Assembly: GCA_009801015.1 (NCBI GenBank)
Contig: VHZZ01000034.1
Span: forward strand, 149,384 to 208,765
Source: Silene noctiflora
Lineage: Eukaryota > Streptophyta > Magnoliopsida > Caryophyllales > Caryophyllaceae
DNA length: 59,382 bases
Reading direction: 5' to 3'
Shown here: positions 1 to 12,795 of the stretch, in pieces
Position numbering within the stretch: the first letter of the stretch is position 1
How the letters are laid out: each line of letters begins with the position of its first letter
Notes under the pieces: model-generated
Told to the model about the DNA's origin: nothing
Database searches by the model: none
What the model saw: only the letters and a program-made list of their open reading frames with translations
Translations under genes and position numbers: made by a program

Positions 1-3000
1 AATACGCCCTAAAAGTAGTGTTAAGGTCTCTAAATGTCTCTATTTCAAACAATATCCCAAATCTAGTACCCAAAGTCATTTTTAATCGTTTAGAAATACT
101 ACGGTGCGAATTTCGAGATTTCATATCCAGGGGCCTAATCACTAAAAAACTGTGGATAATAACAATCATAATCTGCCGTTTTCGGAAATTTTGAAGCCAG
201 AAAGATTTTTTTTGCCGAATCCTTGTTTATATATCGGATGTTCTGATGTCTCTCAAAACATCACTAAATAAAGTATTCAACTTGTTTTGTTTATTACCAA
301 CACGGCTTTAAAAGTGGTGTTAAGGTCTTGAAATGTCTCTATTTCAATCATAATGTCAATATTAATATCCCCAAGTCATTTTTATATAGCATAAGGGTCC
401 TATGGTTTGAATTTCAAGAATTCGTATTCCGGGTCCGAAACGGCCCAAAATCGTGGATAATTCGGTTATTTACTGCGATTTCGAATCCCGAAAGATTTTT
501 GGCTCAATCCTTGTCTATATTTGCTAATATGTCCTAAAATAAAAAATCGGATGTAGAGAACCCTCTTAAACAACATAGAATAGAGTATACATCCTAAGTT
601 GCCTATTACTAATACACCCTAAAAGTAGTGTTAATGTCTCTAAATGTCTACTTCAAACCATATCCAAATCTAGTACTCCCAAGTCATTTTTTTGATGGTA
701 GAGGCACTATGGTGCGAATTTCGAGATTTCATGCCCCGGGGCCTTATTCAGCCAAAAACCGTGTATAATAACTTTAAGAATCGGCTGTTTTCGGCGTTTT
801 GAAACCACATCTTTCATTGCTGAATCCTTATTGTTTTGTTTATTACCAACACGACATTAAANGTGGTGTTAAGGTCTCGAAATGTCTCTGTTTCAAACTC
901 TAGGTCAATATGAATTCCCCAAAGTCATTTCTATATGGCATAGAGGTCATATGTTGCGAATTTCGAGAAATAATATTCTGGGTCCGAGAAGGCCCAAAAA
1001 CGTGGATATACCTTAGAATCGAATATTGAAGGCGATTCTGAAGCCCGTAAGATTTTAGGCAGAATCCGTGTCTATATTTTCTAATATGTCCTAAAATAAT
1101 ATTGGATGTAAAGAACCCTTTTAAACAACATACAATGAAGTATACCTCTCGTGTTGCCTATTACCAATACACCCTGAAAGTAGTGTTAAAGTTTCTAAAT
1201 GTCTCTATTTCAAACAATATCCCAAATCAAGTTCCGAAAGTCATTTTTTTATTGCATAAGAGTCCTATGGTGCGAATTTCGAGAATTCGTTTTCCGGGTC
1301 CGAGACGGCCCAAAATCGTGGACAATAACCTTCCAAATCGGTCATTTACAGCGATTTCGAAGCCCGAAAGATTTTTGGCTCAATCCTTGTCTATATTTGC
1401 TATTATGTCTTAAAATAAAAATAGGATATAGAGAACCCTCTTAAGCAACATAGAATAGAGTATACATCCTAAGTTGCCTATTACTAAAACGCCCTAAAAA
1501 TAGTGTTAAGGTTTCTAAATGTCTCTATTTCAAACCATATCCAAATCTAGTACTCCAAGCCATTTTTTTAATGGTAGAGGCACTATGGTGCGAATTTCGA
1601 GATTTCATATCCCGGGGCCTAATTCAGCCAAAAACCGTGGATAATAACTTTAAGAATTGGCTGTTTTCGGCGATTTTGAAGCCACATCTTTCTTTGCTGA
1701 ATCTTTATTGATTTGTTTATTACCTACATGGCCTTAAAAGTGGTGTTAAGGTCTCAAAATGTGTCTGTTTCAAACTCTAGGTCAATATGAATACCTAAGG
1801 TCATTTTTATATGGCATAGAGGTCATATGGTGCGAGTTTCAAGAAATAATATTTTGGGTCCGAGAAAGCCTTAAATTGTGGATAAATAACATTCAAAATC
1901 GAATATTGAAGGCGATTCTAAAGCCCGTAAGATTCTTGGCTCAAGCAGTGTATATTTTCTAATATGTCCTAAAATACATATTGGATGTACAGAACCCTCT
2001 TAAACAACTTACAATAGAGTATACATCTTGTGTTGCCTATTACCAATACGCCCTAAAAGTAGTGTTAAGATCTCTAAATGTCTATTTCAAACAATATTCC
2101 AAATCTAGCACCCAAAGTTATTTTTTATCGTATGGTACTATGGTGCGGATTTCTTGATTTCATATCCCGGAGCCTAATCAGCCTAAACCGTGGATAATAA
2201 CCTTCTGAATCGATTGTTTTTGGGGATTCCGAAACCAAAATGATTTTATTTCTTTAGAAGTTATTATCTCCTAAAACATATATCGGATGTTCTGATATCC
2301 TCAAAACATCATAGAATAAAGTATTCAACTTGTTTTGTTTATTATTACGAAGAGAGCCTTAAAAGTGGTGTTAAAGACTTAAAATCTTGAAATGTCTCTC
2401 TTTTAAACTTTATGTCAATATTAATACCCAAGTCATTTTATAAGGCATAGAGGTCCTATGGTGCGAATTTCGAGAATCTGTATTCCAGGTCCGAGACAGC
2501 CGAAAATCGTGGATAATAACCTTCAGAATCGGTAATTTACGGCAATTCCGAAGCCCGAATGATTTTTGACTCAATCCTTGTCTATATTTTGTATTATGCC
2601 CTTAAATAAATGTTCGATATATAGAACCCTTTTAAGCAACATAGAATAGAGTGTATCTTGTGTTGCTTATTACCAATACGCCCTAAAAGTAGTTTTGAGG
2701 TCTCTAAATGTCTCGATTTCAAATCATATCCAAATCTAGTACTCCCATCTCATTTTTTTATCCTATAGAGATACTATGGTACAAATTTCGAGATTACATA
2801 TCATGGGGTCTAATCAGCCAAAAACCCGTGGAGGTACATCCTAAGTTGCCTATTATTATTACGCCCTAAAAGTAGTGTTAAAGTCTTTAAATGTCTCTAT
2901 TTCAAACCATATCCAAATCTAGTACTCTCAGTTTTTGAATGGTTGAGGCACTATGGTGCGAATTTCGAGATTTCATATCCCGGGGCCTAATTCAGCCTAA

Positions 3001-3590
3001 AACCATGGATAATAACTTTAAGAATCGGCTGTTTTTGGCGATTTTGAAGCCACATCTTTCTTTACTGAATCGTTATTGTTTTGTTTATTACCAACACGAC
3101 ATTAAAAGTGGTGTTAAGGTCTCGAAATGTCTCTGTTTCAAACTCTTGGTCAATATGAATACCCCAAGTCATTTTTATATGGCATAGAGGTCATATGGTG
3201 CGAATTTCGAGAAATAATATTCTGGGTCTGAGAAGGCCCAAAATCTTGGATAATAACCTTCAGAATCGAATATTGAAGGCGTTTCTGAAGCCCGTAAGAT
3301 TTTTGGCTCAATCCGTGTATATTTTCTAATATGTCCTAAAATAAATATTGGATGTAAAGAACCCTCTTAAACAACATACAATAGAGTATACATTTTGTGT
3401 TGCCTATTACCAATACGCCCTAAGAGTCAGTTTTATATGGCATAGAGGTCTTGTGCGTATGTCATGAATTCGATCCCGGGCCCGAGATGTTGGGCATGAA
3501 TAATAACCTTTAGAATCGGTTGTTTTCAGCGTTTCCGAAACACACAATTTTTGGCTAAATCCTTCTCTATGTTAGCTATTATGTTCTTGA
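1..3590. repeat. Satellite-like tandem array with two monomer types
   Basis: The phrase ctaaaagtagtg or its variant ttaaaagtggtg recurs at about 9, 308, 619, 857, 1174, 1494, 1734, 2053, 2359, 2693, 2866, 3102 and 3420. Spacings cluster near 238-240 and 317-320 bp. Each monomer carries the same landmarks in order: the anchor, aatgtctctatttcaaac, ggtgcgaatttcgaga, gtggataataac and gaatccttgtctatat. Two monomer types (agtagtg and agtggtg) recur as a three-monomer unit of about 875 bp. The array runs off the left edge. The small ORFs here share peptide fragments only because the DNA is repeated, and they are not genes. Confidence 0.85.
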
Positions 3591-5199
3591 CAGAGATAAA
3601 GCTCAATCCAACAAAAAAATGAAATTAAATGCTGGATATTGGCAGGCTAATAATGGAAATCACGGCGAATTATGTGTTGAGTGACGCTACAGTCACTATT
3701 GCGAAAGATGGGCTCCATAATGCTGGAATTGCTCAATAGTGACAATGCTGAAGATTGGAGCTATTTTATAGCCTCGAGTTCATCGGTGTTCTTACCTCTT
3801 AAGGCTAAGGTAAAGGCTTAAAATTAAAGCAGAAACAATAAAATTGCTTAGAGGTGTAATTGTGTCAGCCTGTTCATTCAATGGTGTCGTGTATTCAATT
3901 TCTAATTTGAAACGCTTTGTTCCCAAAATGTGTGCCAGACGGAGGCCATGCTTCTTGCCTTCTCCAGATGGAGTGCGCTTCGAAGGACTAGGCTATACTG
4001 TCTAATGAGTGGCGTCTAGTCGTTTGATGGTGGAACCTCCACTTGAAGGTATTTGCCCTTTCCCTTTTCTATATTATTGTTGTTATAGAATGCCCGAAAG
4101 CTTCGTTTTTGGAAATTACTCGAATTATTTTAGCGTTCGTTGGATATAACAACACTACATGGATTAAGGAATAGGAAAACAGGCATGACCGCTACCCTTT
4201 TAATAACACTTGGAAATGATAATGTTATCTTGAGTTAACCCAGAAAACTCGGTCGTGTTTAATGCCTAACCTTGCAATAATTTCACAACAAGTTTTAACA
4301 CTTTTAAGTGAGTCGAAGTTGATTTGGTCTTATATAAAATGAACGTTAAGGGCAGGCATCAGGCATTAGACTAGAAATGGGTACTCCTGTGGCTATTAAA
4401 TAAGGAAGTCACTGTTATGCTTGCACCAATTTATACAAGAACTTGGCATCAAGATTAGTCCATGGCAAAAACAAAGCCCATCGATAAAACAGCGAGACCT
4501 AGCAGCATGCACCCCACCTATCGAACAGTCCCTATGGCATTAATGAAGGCATTACTGTTATGTTTTGAAAAGGACATTTAATCAATCAATACGACAACCC
4601 GGAATGTTGTGTGGCCATTACACAGGCTGACACTGATGTGCACGTATGCTTGCATACCAGGACCATTGAAGGGAGTAAGAAGGATAAGGGCGGAGTGTGT
4701 GCTTGATTTTGCAGCCATTAGAGGTAGTGTCTGCTTTATTTTGTCATTTTGAGAGGGGTAAGAAGGAGAAGGTCGGGGTATGGCGGGAGACGGATAGATG
4801 GGACAATCTGCATCTGTGTTGTTCCCGTCAGTGATGAGTTGTTTTCATGTTTTTTATGTAGGGTGAGTTATTTCTGTGTTTTTGACAAATTCGAGGGGTT
4901 GGGATGATTTATAACTGTTTACCATTCCGGTGATACGTATTACTACGAAGGAAAAGAATTCATCCCGGGTTGTTCTATGCTGGTTGTTGAATTGCTTGTT
5001 TTGATTTTAATTGCACCCTACCGGTCATGATGCAGTTTTCAGATATCGGACAAAGCTAAAGTTGACGAACTATGGTGATATGAATTACTATGAAAGAAAA
5101 AAATTTGTTGATCTTGTATATGCCTCTTTGGTTCTACTTGTGGTATAGGATGTATCAGTCTTTTTCGTGTTTTCGCGTGATGGAAACTTGTACTTAACC
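3591..5199. other. Unassigned spacer
   Basis: No ORF of useful length, no recognisable protein similarity, no RNA gene and no clear transposon end was found in this stretch. It is somewhat less AT-rich than its surroundings, so it could hold untranslated exons or a decayed element, but nothing positive supports that. Confidence 0.4.
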
Positions 5200-6260
5200 C
5201 TCTTCTTAAGGGTACAATTTCGAGTAATGTGAAAAATAGCCGAAACAAGAGTATACTCTCTATTCTTTACATCGTTACAAAAGAGGGTCCCCGACACTCG
5301 ATTATCTATCATTTTAAGGCATACTGGTTCTATTGATAAAGTTTCGGCAAAAAATCTCATCAGTTTCGAAATCGCCCATAAATGCCGATTCTGAAGATTA
5401 TTATCCACTGGTTGGGCCAAAACCGTCCCAAAATAAAAACTCGCGTAATCCACACCATAATCATTAGCTAGCATTTCAAAATATCTAATGAGGACATATG
5501 GTTAAAAATAGAGACATCAAATGGCCTTAGAAGTACTTTTCGTGTCGTGTCGGAAATCGACATAACAATTACGTGTGCTTGATAATAAGTCGTTCCAAAG
5601 ACAACTAAACACCATACTGAGAGGGTTTCCGTCAAAAAAATACCACTGATTCGAAAGATCAAAACGAGTTTGATTTTGAAGGTTTATATCCACAGTTTTG
5701 AGGCCGAGTGGCACCGGATTAAAAGCCCTTAAAATTCGCATTATGATCACTCCATCGCATATAAAAATGTCCGACTTCAATAAAATGGGTATACGGTTTG
5801 AAATATAGAAATCTTTATAATGCCTAAAGAGTACTTCGAGTAATATCGAAAATAGATGAAATAAGAGTATACTCTATTTATACTCTATTATAAATCGTTC
5901 CAAAGTTACCGACACTCGATTCTCATTTTAAGGTAGATTGGTTCTACTAATTATGTTTCAGCAAAAATATCTCAAAATCGTTGAAAAATTTAAATTAAAA
6001 GGTTATTATCCACTGTTTTGGGCTGAAACCGTCCAAAAATAATAGGTCACATAATTTGACCTCAAACACATAAGCGATATATGGTTTGAAAATAGCGACC
6101 TTAAGAGGCCAATTGGACCGAACTTCCAAAATCATCGAAATCTTTAAAAATTAATTGTATACTATTTTGAGTTCGGCCCAACTTAACCGATTCTTATGAA
6201 CCGGGATAACTAAGGACGTCATCATGGTTGCAAATGCTCGAATGTTTAAATAGCGACCCT
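5200..6260 (-). repeat. Decayed inverted copies of the left-edge satellite
   Basis: Read on the minus strand, this stretch repeats the satellite landmarks in the right order: a ggcctcaaaactgtggat block, then ccttcaaaatc, then an atttctatattt/aatgtctc-like block. At least three diverged monomers can be traced, near 5330-5520, 5640-5820 and 5930-6110. They are in opposite orientation to the array at 1-3590 and much more diverged. Confidence 0.6.
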
Positions 6261-7216
6261 TCTATTGTAGATAGGTTCTAACTAGATACTCGCAACTCGC
6301 AAGATAAAAGATATGCCGGTAAACATGGCATCATTATTGAACCGTGCCTCCTGAAACGGCAACATATAATCAACAAGATCATAAAATACAATTTCTACAC
6401 ACATTCAGACCTCCTAATCGTGTATTCGGAGGTCCAGCACAAAAAAACGGAGGAAATCCGTTTCCTTGTCGATCTAATCAATTCCCATGACGAGTGTAAC
6501 TTCCATAATGGTGTCGGTTGTTGCCACACGACAATATAAGAAAAAAGCCGCATGCATAACCGTTCCAAGATTACATATATTTCATGCAACTATGCAAGTA
6601 TACGTAGTAGTCAGTAGTCACTCTATATTCTGATCTTTATTACTGTCATTTTACGGTAAGCATCAATTTTTACCTAACGTTAAAACAGCAATCGTGTTAC
6701 ACAACCAAAATTTAATTGCGAAAGCAATTCCCGTCTCTATATTCTGATCTTTATTACTGTCATTTTACCGTATTAGTGACATGCTGAGAATCAACACAAA
6801 CAAAAACACAGGAGAATACGATGGGATGGCACGACTATTAGCTGCTAGAACACCACAGGTCTCACCATCCTGTAATCAAACTGAACCCGATAAAATTACA
6901 AATCAGTCGAACAAAAAATTCATGCATTAGTGCATTAGGCAGGCAGAAAAATCTGGGTACTTGCAAAAACATATAATCTTTTTATCTATAAATAATCTTT
7001 GTGGATTCGATTTAGAGGCGTTTGTGAATAAATTTCCCCTATAAAATCGTCAACTTTTTGCAAGTTATTTGTGGTCATTACGGTTTGTGATCCCACATCT
7101 TTCATCAATTTGCATATTTATCTAAATCTCCGGGGAAAAAAAACAAGGAATTTTTTGATGGACGAAGGGAGTACCAGTAAAAATGAGGTACTTACCGGTT
7201 ACCACTATGATGGGTT
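6261..7216. other. Spacer downstream of NDA2, with a 34-bp direct repeat
   Basis: No gene is seen. A perfect 34-bp direct repeat beginning ctctatattctgatcttt occurs at 6621-6654 and 6735-6768, 114 bp apart. The right end must contain the 3' untranslated region and polyadenylation site of the minus-strand gene that stops at 7217. Confidence 0.5.
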
Positions 7217-10200
7217 CTAAATTCGACTTATGTCACGGCCAAAGAGTAGAGTAGTGAACCAGTTAATGGCAACATAGAAACGATTCCTCCAGCTTATGAC
7301 CCGAGTAAGATATGCGGACCGCCAGATAAACCAACTTGGGAAACCTTTCAATGACAAGCCTTTTGAGTCCTGGAGAATATCAGCTTATCTGTAAGTGTAT
7401 CTGTCAAATGTTTAGAACGGAAACTACAGCTTTTGAAGTTAATAGACGTTACCTTGCTTTGCCTGATATCCACAAGTGCCTTGTAACTACCAATAGTTGC
7501 CATGGACCCGAGATGTTTGTAAGCAAAAGAATTGCCCATATCGAGATTTTTAGCGCTGTTTGCATGTCCTCCACCGGCTTTACCAATCCTGTTCAAAAGC
7601 TTGGCTACATACTTTCCTTGACGCTCAGCTACCTTTTAAGCGAGTATATTCATCAGCTAGACAGTACAGCGTGACAATAAAATGGTTCAAACACAAGACA
7701 TCAGCTAGTGGGTGGTATTGTACCTGAGCAAGAGCAGGGAGAACTGGTTTGCCTGTACTTTCCAGAAACCCAGCACAGTCACCGATTGCATATACATCCT
7801 CAACAGAGGGAACACGTAGCCAATCATCAATGCCAATCCTGTAAACGCACGTAGAGATCACAAGAGAGACAGGAATTAGAAAAGATAAGGAGATGGTGGC
7901 ATGAAAGGGATCCGACAGCTATAAGGATCTGCACAAAATCACTGGAAAGTATGACTGACCTTCCACCCGGAGACTTTGGGAATCCTAGCTCCTTCACAAA
8001 AGGGGAAGGTCCAACCCCTGTAGACCATACTAGAAGCCCGTAGGGAACCTCACTACCATCACTTAGGATTAATTTATCAGGCTGAACATCCTTCACAACT
8101 CCATGAACTAGTCGAACTCCTGACTGGAGAAATTTGCTATTAAAAATTGATAGGGGAGAGACGCATATAAGTATAACTATGTTCTAGCATGAATGCATGA
8201 ATACTCCTGGAGTACATTTACGATAGCCAGTAGAATCTAAAACATTCTATTTAGGAAATTGGCAAAAAGATTGTTATGCTACATCATTTCACTATTTATA
8301 CAATTATTATGCTTTAAGATTGTTGTAATGAAAACTTTGCCTTGCTCAGAATTTTACAGAAAACAGTTCAAAGGAAACAGACTATGATGAAAAGATGCCG
8401 GCTAAACAGAATTTCAGATTTTCAGACAATCATGGAGCCTGAGCCAAAAGCGGATGATGAACTAATTCACTGATAACATCATTTGTACGCAATGAATAGC
8501 TAAGCCGTATGCCAGTATATCAGTGTATGTAAGAAAACCCCCAGTCTGGTTCCTCTTAGTCTTGCCTATTTGGTCTCAGGTTACCATATTTTTCCACCAA
8601 AAGAGGTCAAGCGATATACAGGAGGTCAGTGTGTTAAACTGTTGATGAAAGTACGATAAAAAGTGTAAAAACATTTACAGGGTTACTATATAACTAGTAT
8701 AAATCCCGCGCAATGCGCGGTATATATATAGTATTTATTTTTTGGGTGTTATTTATAATGGAAAACTAAAGCTATGAAAGGTGTATTTTTATGAAATCTA
8801 TATTTTTTTTACCATAAAATTAAGGATTTCATTTTATAAATTTTCTCCAATTATTTTAATGAAATTTTTGTCACAAAGTTAATGGTAAGTATATGTCAAG
8901 TTGTTCTCTAAATTTATAAGTATTGCATTTAATGAAAAATTTACCAACTTATAGTTTATAATTTAACATCAATTTTATATTATTTTAATGAAAAATCATA
9001 ATTTTGAATATAATTATAAGATTAAAGTTTAATTAAAAGATTATATTTTAATGAAAAGATAATAGTTTAAATAAATAAAGTTTTACTTGTTTTTTTATTT
9101 AGATANAAAGCATTTGGAGGGAACAGTAAGAAGATTATGAGATAAAACCATAAGAAGATTTATTTATTTATGNCATATAAATAAAAAGAGGATTATGAGA
9201 TCAATTAATGAGAGTGNGGACCACTATTAAAGGGTGAATATTTATGGGGGAAACTTAAGCGGAAAAAATTATAGCTTTGTTAATCTTTTAGTATATAGAG
9301 GATAGGAAAGGAACAAAATTAAGTTTTCGTTATGAGATAGATTACACATGAAGATATTGATTGCATAAATCGTAGTATAGCAAAGACGAAACAAGTGTCA
9401 CAAGTTTAGATGTTTCACCTTAGTCAGCTGTTTCACGGCATAGTGTCTGAGGCGGTCATCAAAAGAAGATAAGATTTCATTTGCCTGCACACAAAATGGT
9501 AATCCAGTAGCATCGTAAATGTAAGTGAAAGGAGAGAGTATCATATTATTGGTTCACACTAGATGGAGTCTCGCAATTTTCTCGAAAAAAGGAGGAAAAA
9601 AAATTTGAAAGTTACAGAATCAGACCTCAATCAAGGTAACATGTATGTAATCTTTGACATGAGCATATCTTTGATGAACATCTTTCATAATGAAATCACT
9701 AAGCTCGCCGCTAAACTCCACCCCGGTAGGACCACCTCCTACCACAACACAATGCAGGAGCCGTTGTTTCTCCTCCTCAGCAACACCTAAAGTAACAAAA
9801 TAAAACCAAAACAACAGATCAGCAGAGAGCGGCCTTAGAAAATGAGGTTACAATCAACTGACTAAACTTCCATTATATTTCTGAATTCTGATAATCGATT
9901 TCCATACCAGGTATATCAGACAACATCAAGTTCAAAAGTAGTTTCCTCCGAATCTCCTGAGCATGATGAACTTCACGAAGAAAAGTTGCATGTTCATGGA
10001 CCCCATGGATTCCAAAGGTGGAAGCTTCAGCCCCAGAAGCAACAACCAATTTGTCATATGACACTTTAAACTTCCAAGGGTCCAAAGACTGAGCTCCATT
10101 AGTGACAGTCTCACAATGCACCTGCCATCATCGTCATCATTGAGAGATCAACATCAGATAAAAACCTTAATCGAGTTCCAAACCCACGTGCTTGTAGACA

Positions 10201-12795
10201 TATATATGATATTATAGGTAAAATTTAGCACTTCCTACTAAGTCTATTTTATCTTGAAGAATGACACTCCTTTATCTGTTAATTTGAGATAAGTCTGAAC
10301 TTCGCAGGGCATCTTAGTCACACATCATAGGCGACCTAACTGTGCCAAACTGCCAAATCATAACTCTTACACACTACGGCAATTTTGAAGTTTGTAACTA
10401 TATACGGAGTATTTACTAGTCCACCTAAGTAGCTCAAACCACACCGTCCAAGCGACCACTCACCTTATTAGCTAAAATCACAAACAAAAATGATCCTACC
10501 TCCCATCTTGACCAAACTACAAGTGATCCACAAAGACACGAAGATAAATGGTTCCTAAATCCTAATTTTCTACTCGAGTATTCCATGATTCCGTGTCATC
10601 AAAAGTTGAATAACTACTATAACAGCACCACCCATGATCCAAAATTGAAAAGTGGCAACAGAGTTGGTCCAAAATCATCTCAAAATTGACAAATTAGGCA
10701 ATAAAAATTCAAGTTCTGGTCATTAGCTATCAATTGAATGCTCGAACCCATACACATTTATAACATAATTCTAGCTTCATAACAAAAATATGCCATCCAT
10801 CCTAATTCCTAACAAGATCCAGAAAAATTGTTAGGTAGTTAGGTACTCCGGTTCTACCATGTTATTGCACACCTTAACATCCCTTATCCATTGTACTATG
10901 CTTGGTTATTTAAGAGCAATGTAGTTAATTCCGACTTTTTTATGGCGAGGATGTACAATAATATGGTACTTCCTCTGTCCCGGTCAATTGTTGTCATTTG
11001 GTTTTGGCACAAGTACCAAGAAAAGCGGAGGGAACCAATTACTAAATGACAGGTAGACAAAATTGAGTTTGAATGATCAAATTGCTCATCAAGTTCATTC
11101 TTAAAATAGAAAGGACAACAATTCGCTGAGACACCCAAAATGAAATGAGACAACAAATGACAGGGACGGAGGGAGTCCATTGGAACGGAATCCAAGATCA
11201 ATGAGACCCATGATCAACTTACTATAAACCTAATTTCTAACGCCTAAATCATACACCAATATCCCATTAACCGGATTGCGGTACCCCAATTTGCGAGAGC
11301 CCTTAAGACACTATAACAAATCCATTTTCAGAGTGGCCCGGTTCATGATCATTTAAGTTCATAATACATTTCCGTGTCACTCGACCCACTTAAACAGTGA
11401 TTGATCGTAATTCGTAAGAATTCAAACATGAGACACAAACGCAATTGCTAAATCCCGCGCATTATTTTACTATATCCCGCACACTTTGGCCCTATTTTCC
11501 AATCACTACCCTTCACATAAAAAAAAAAANNNNNNNNNNNNNNNNNNNNNNNNNNNNNNNNNNNNNNNNNNNNNNNNNNNNNNNNNNNNNNNNNNNNNNN
11601 NNNNNNNNNNNNNNNNNNNNNNNNNNNNNNNNNNNNNNNNNNNNNNNNNNNNNNNNNNNNNNNNNNNNNNNNNNNNNNNNNNNNNNNNNNNNNNNNNNNN
11701 NNNNNNNNNNNNNNNNNNNNNNNNNNNNNNNNNNNNNNNNNNNNNNNNNNNNNNNNNNNNNNNNNNNNNNNNNNNNNNNNNNNNNNNNNNNNNNNNNNNN
11801 NNNNNNNNNNNNNNNNNNNNNNNNNNNNNNNNNNNNNNNNNNNNNNNNNNNNNNNNNNNNNNNNNNNNNNNNNNNNNNNNNNNNNNNNNNNNNNNNNNNN
11901 NNNNNNNNNNNNNNNNNNNNNNNNNNNNNNNNNNNNNNNNNNNNNNNNNNNNNNNNNNNNNNNNNNNNNNNNNNNNNNNNNNNNNNNNNNNNNNNNNNNN
12001 NNNNNNNNNNNNNNNNNNNNNNNNNNNNNNNNNNNNNNNNNNNNNNNNNNNNNNNNNNNNNNNNNNNNNNNNNNNNNNNNNNNNNNNNNNNNNNNNNNNN
12101 NNNNNNNNNNNNNNNNNNNNNNNNNNNNNNNNNNNNNNNATTTGTGGGTGAGAAGTCAAAGGGGTAGACTTGGAATAAAGCGTAAAAAAGCGCGGGATTT
12201 AGTAAAATTGTGCGCGGGATTTAGCAAGCCCCATTATAGAATAAGCCGGTTTAACACTCTGGGACAAACCAATTTTAAAAATAAAAATAAATAAAATTAT
12301 TTGCAAGAGACCGTCTCACGCAATTACTACTGAATAATCAAATGTAAAACAAAAACAAAACCCACATACCACATGATCTTGAGTATCAACTTTGGAACAA
12401 TTAGCAAGAAAAAAATAAGAACCGGGTTCCTTAGAAAAAGCCGGTTGAATCCTCCCAATCGGTTCAGCAACAGACCGAAACTCAAGTGTACCAACACAAG
12501 TAGAAGCCAACAACGGCGTAAACACCATATGATTCCTCGGTGACACACAAACGACGTCGTATATCTTCGTATCAATATCCTTGATCAACCTACACCCGGC
12601 CCAACCCGATCCCAATACTACCACTCTAGGCTTTTCATTGGACCGGGTCGGACCGAGTCCGGCGAATTTGGATATGTGTGTGGTTGATGCGGCGGTGGTG
12701 GTTGCGGCGGTGGAGAAGGGTAAAATTGGAAAGTGGGTTTTGATGGTAGGGGTAAAATTGGAAGTGGGTTTTAGTAGGTTTCTAAAAATAGACAT
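7217..12795 (-). CDS. NDA2: Internal alternative NAD(P)H-ubiquinone oxidoreductase, mitochondrial (NDA2-type)
   Basis: This is a type II, rotenone-insensitive NAD(P)H dehydrogenase. The family oxidises matrix NAD(P)H and reduces ubiquinone at the inner mitochondrial membrane without pumping protons. I rebuilt eight exons: 12795-12370, 10121-9908, 9786-9626, 9484-9419, 8123-7960, 7838-7724, 7632-7453 and 7369-7217. All have GT-AG borders and compatible phases, giving 492 residues against about 508-510 for Arabidopsis NDA1/NDA2. The N-terminus is rich in Ser, Thr and Ala, as expected for a mitochondrial presequence. The FAD-binding GSGWAG lies at about residues 62-67 and the NAD(P)H-binding GGGPTG at 230-235. 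The protein ends FGRDISRI, as in plant NDAs. No EF-hand insertion is present, which argues against the NDB class. Intron 1 contains an assembly gap and intron 4 a Helitron. Family assignment is very sure; NDA2 rather than NDA1 is inferred. Confidence 0.93.
8694..9302 (-). mobile_element. Non-autonomous Helitron in NDA2 intron 4
   Basis: On the minus strand the element starts TCCTCTATATACTAAAAG, preceded by A. It ends in a CCGCGCATTGCGCGG hairpin a few bases before CTAG, followed by T. Insertion between A and T without target duplication is diagnostic of Helitrons. It encodes no protein. It contains a few N bases. Confidence 0.8.
10969..11175. mobile_element. Stowaway-type MITE in NDA2 intron 1
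   Basis: The right end reads gggacggagggag, the classic Stowaway (Tc1/mariner) terminal repeat. The left end, cttcctctgtccc, is a diverged inverted match. A TA precedes the left end, but the right TA is no longer intact. Confidence 0.7.
11445..12227. mobile_element. Inverted-repeat element bracketing an assembly gap
   Basis: About 75 bp on the left, starting TTGCTAAATCCCGCGC, and the reverse complement of the sequence ending at 12227 match closely, including a second aaatcccgcgc-type motif inside each arm. The interior 11530-12139 is 610 N. This looks like the terminal inverted repeats of a DNA transposon in NDA2 intron 1, but the superfamily cannot be named and no clear target duplication is visible. 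Confidence 0.55.

Noticed and set aside
328-3187. Several small ORFs sharing peptide fragments, which could look like a gene family
   Set aside because: They lie in phase with the satellite monomers, lack consistent starts or domains, and follow the DNA repeat.
3591-5199. Possible captured gene fragments in the less AT-rich spacer
   Set aside because: No frame longer than a few tens of codons and no recognisable protein motif was found.
7336-7674. Plus-strand ORF of 112 codons
   Set aside because: It is the antisense shadow of NDA2 exons 7 and 8.
11445-12167. Long open frames of about 220-240 codons
   Set aside because: They exist only because N bases produce no stop codons; the interior is an assembly gap. 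The same holds for the frames over 41932-42549.
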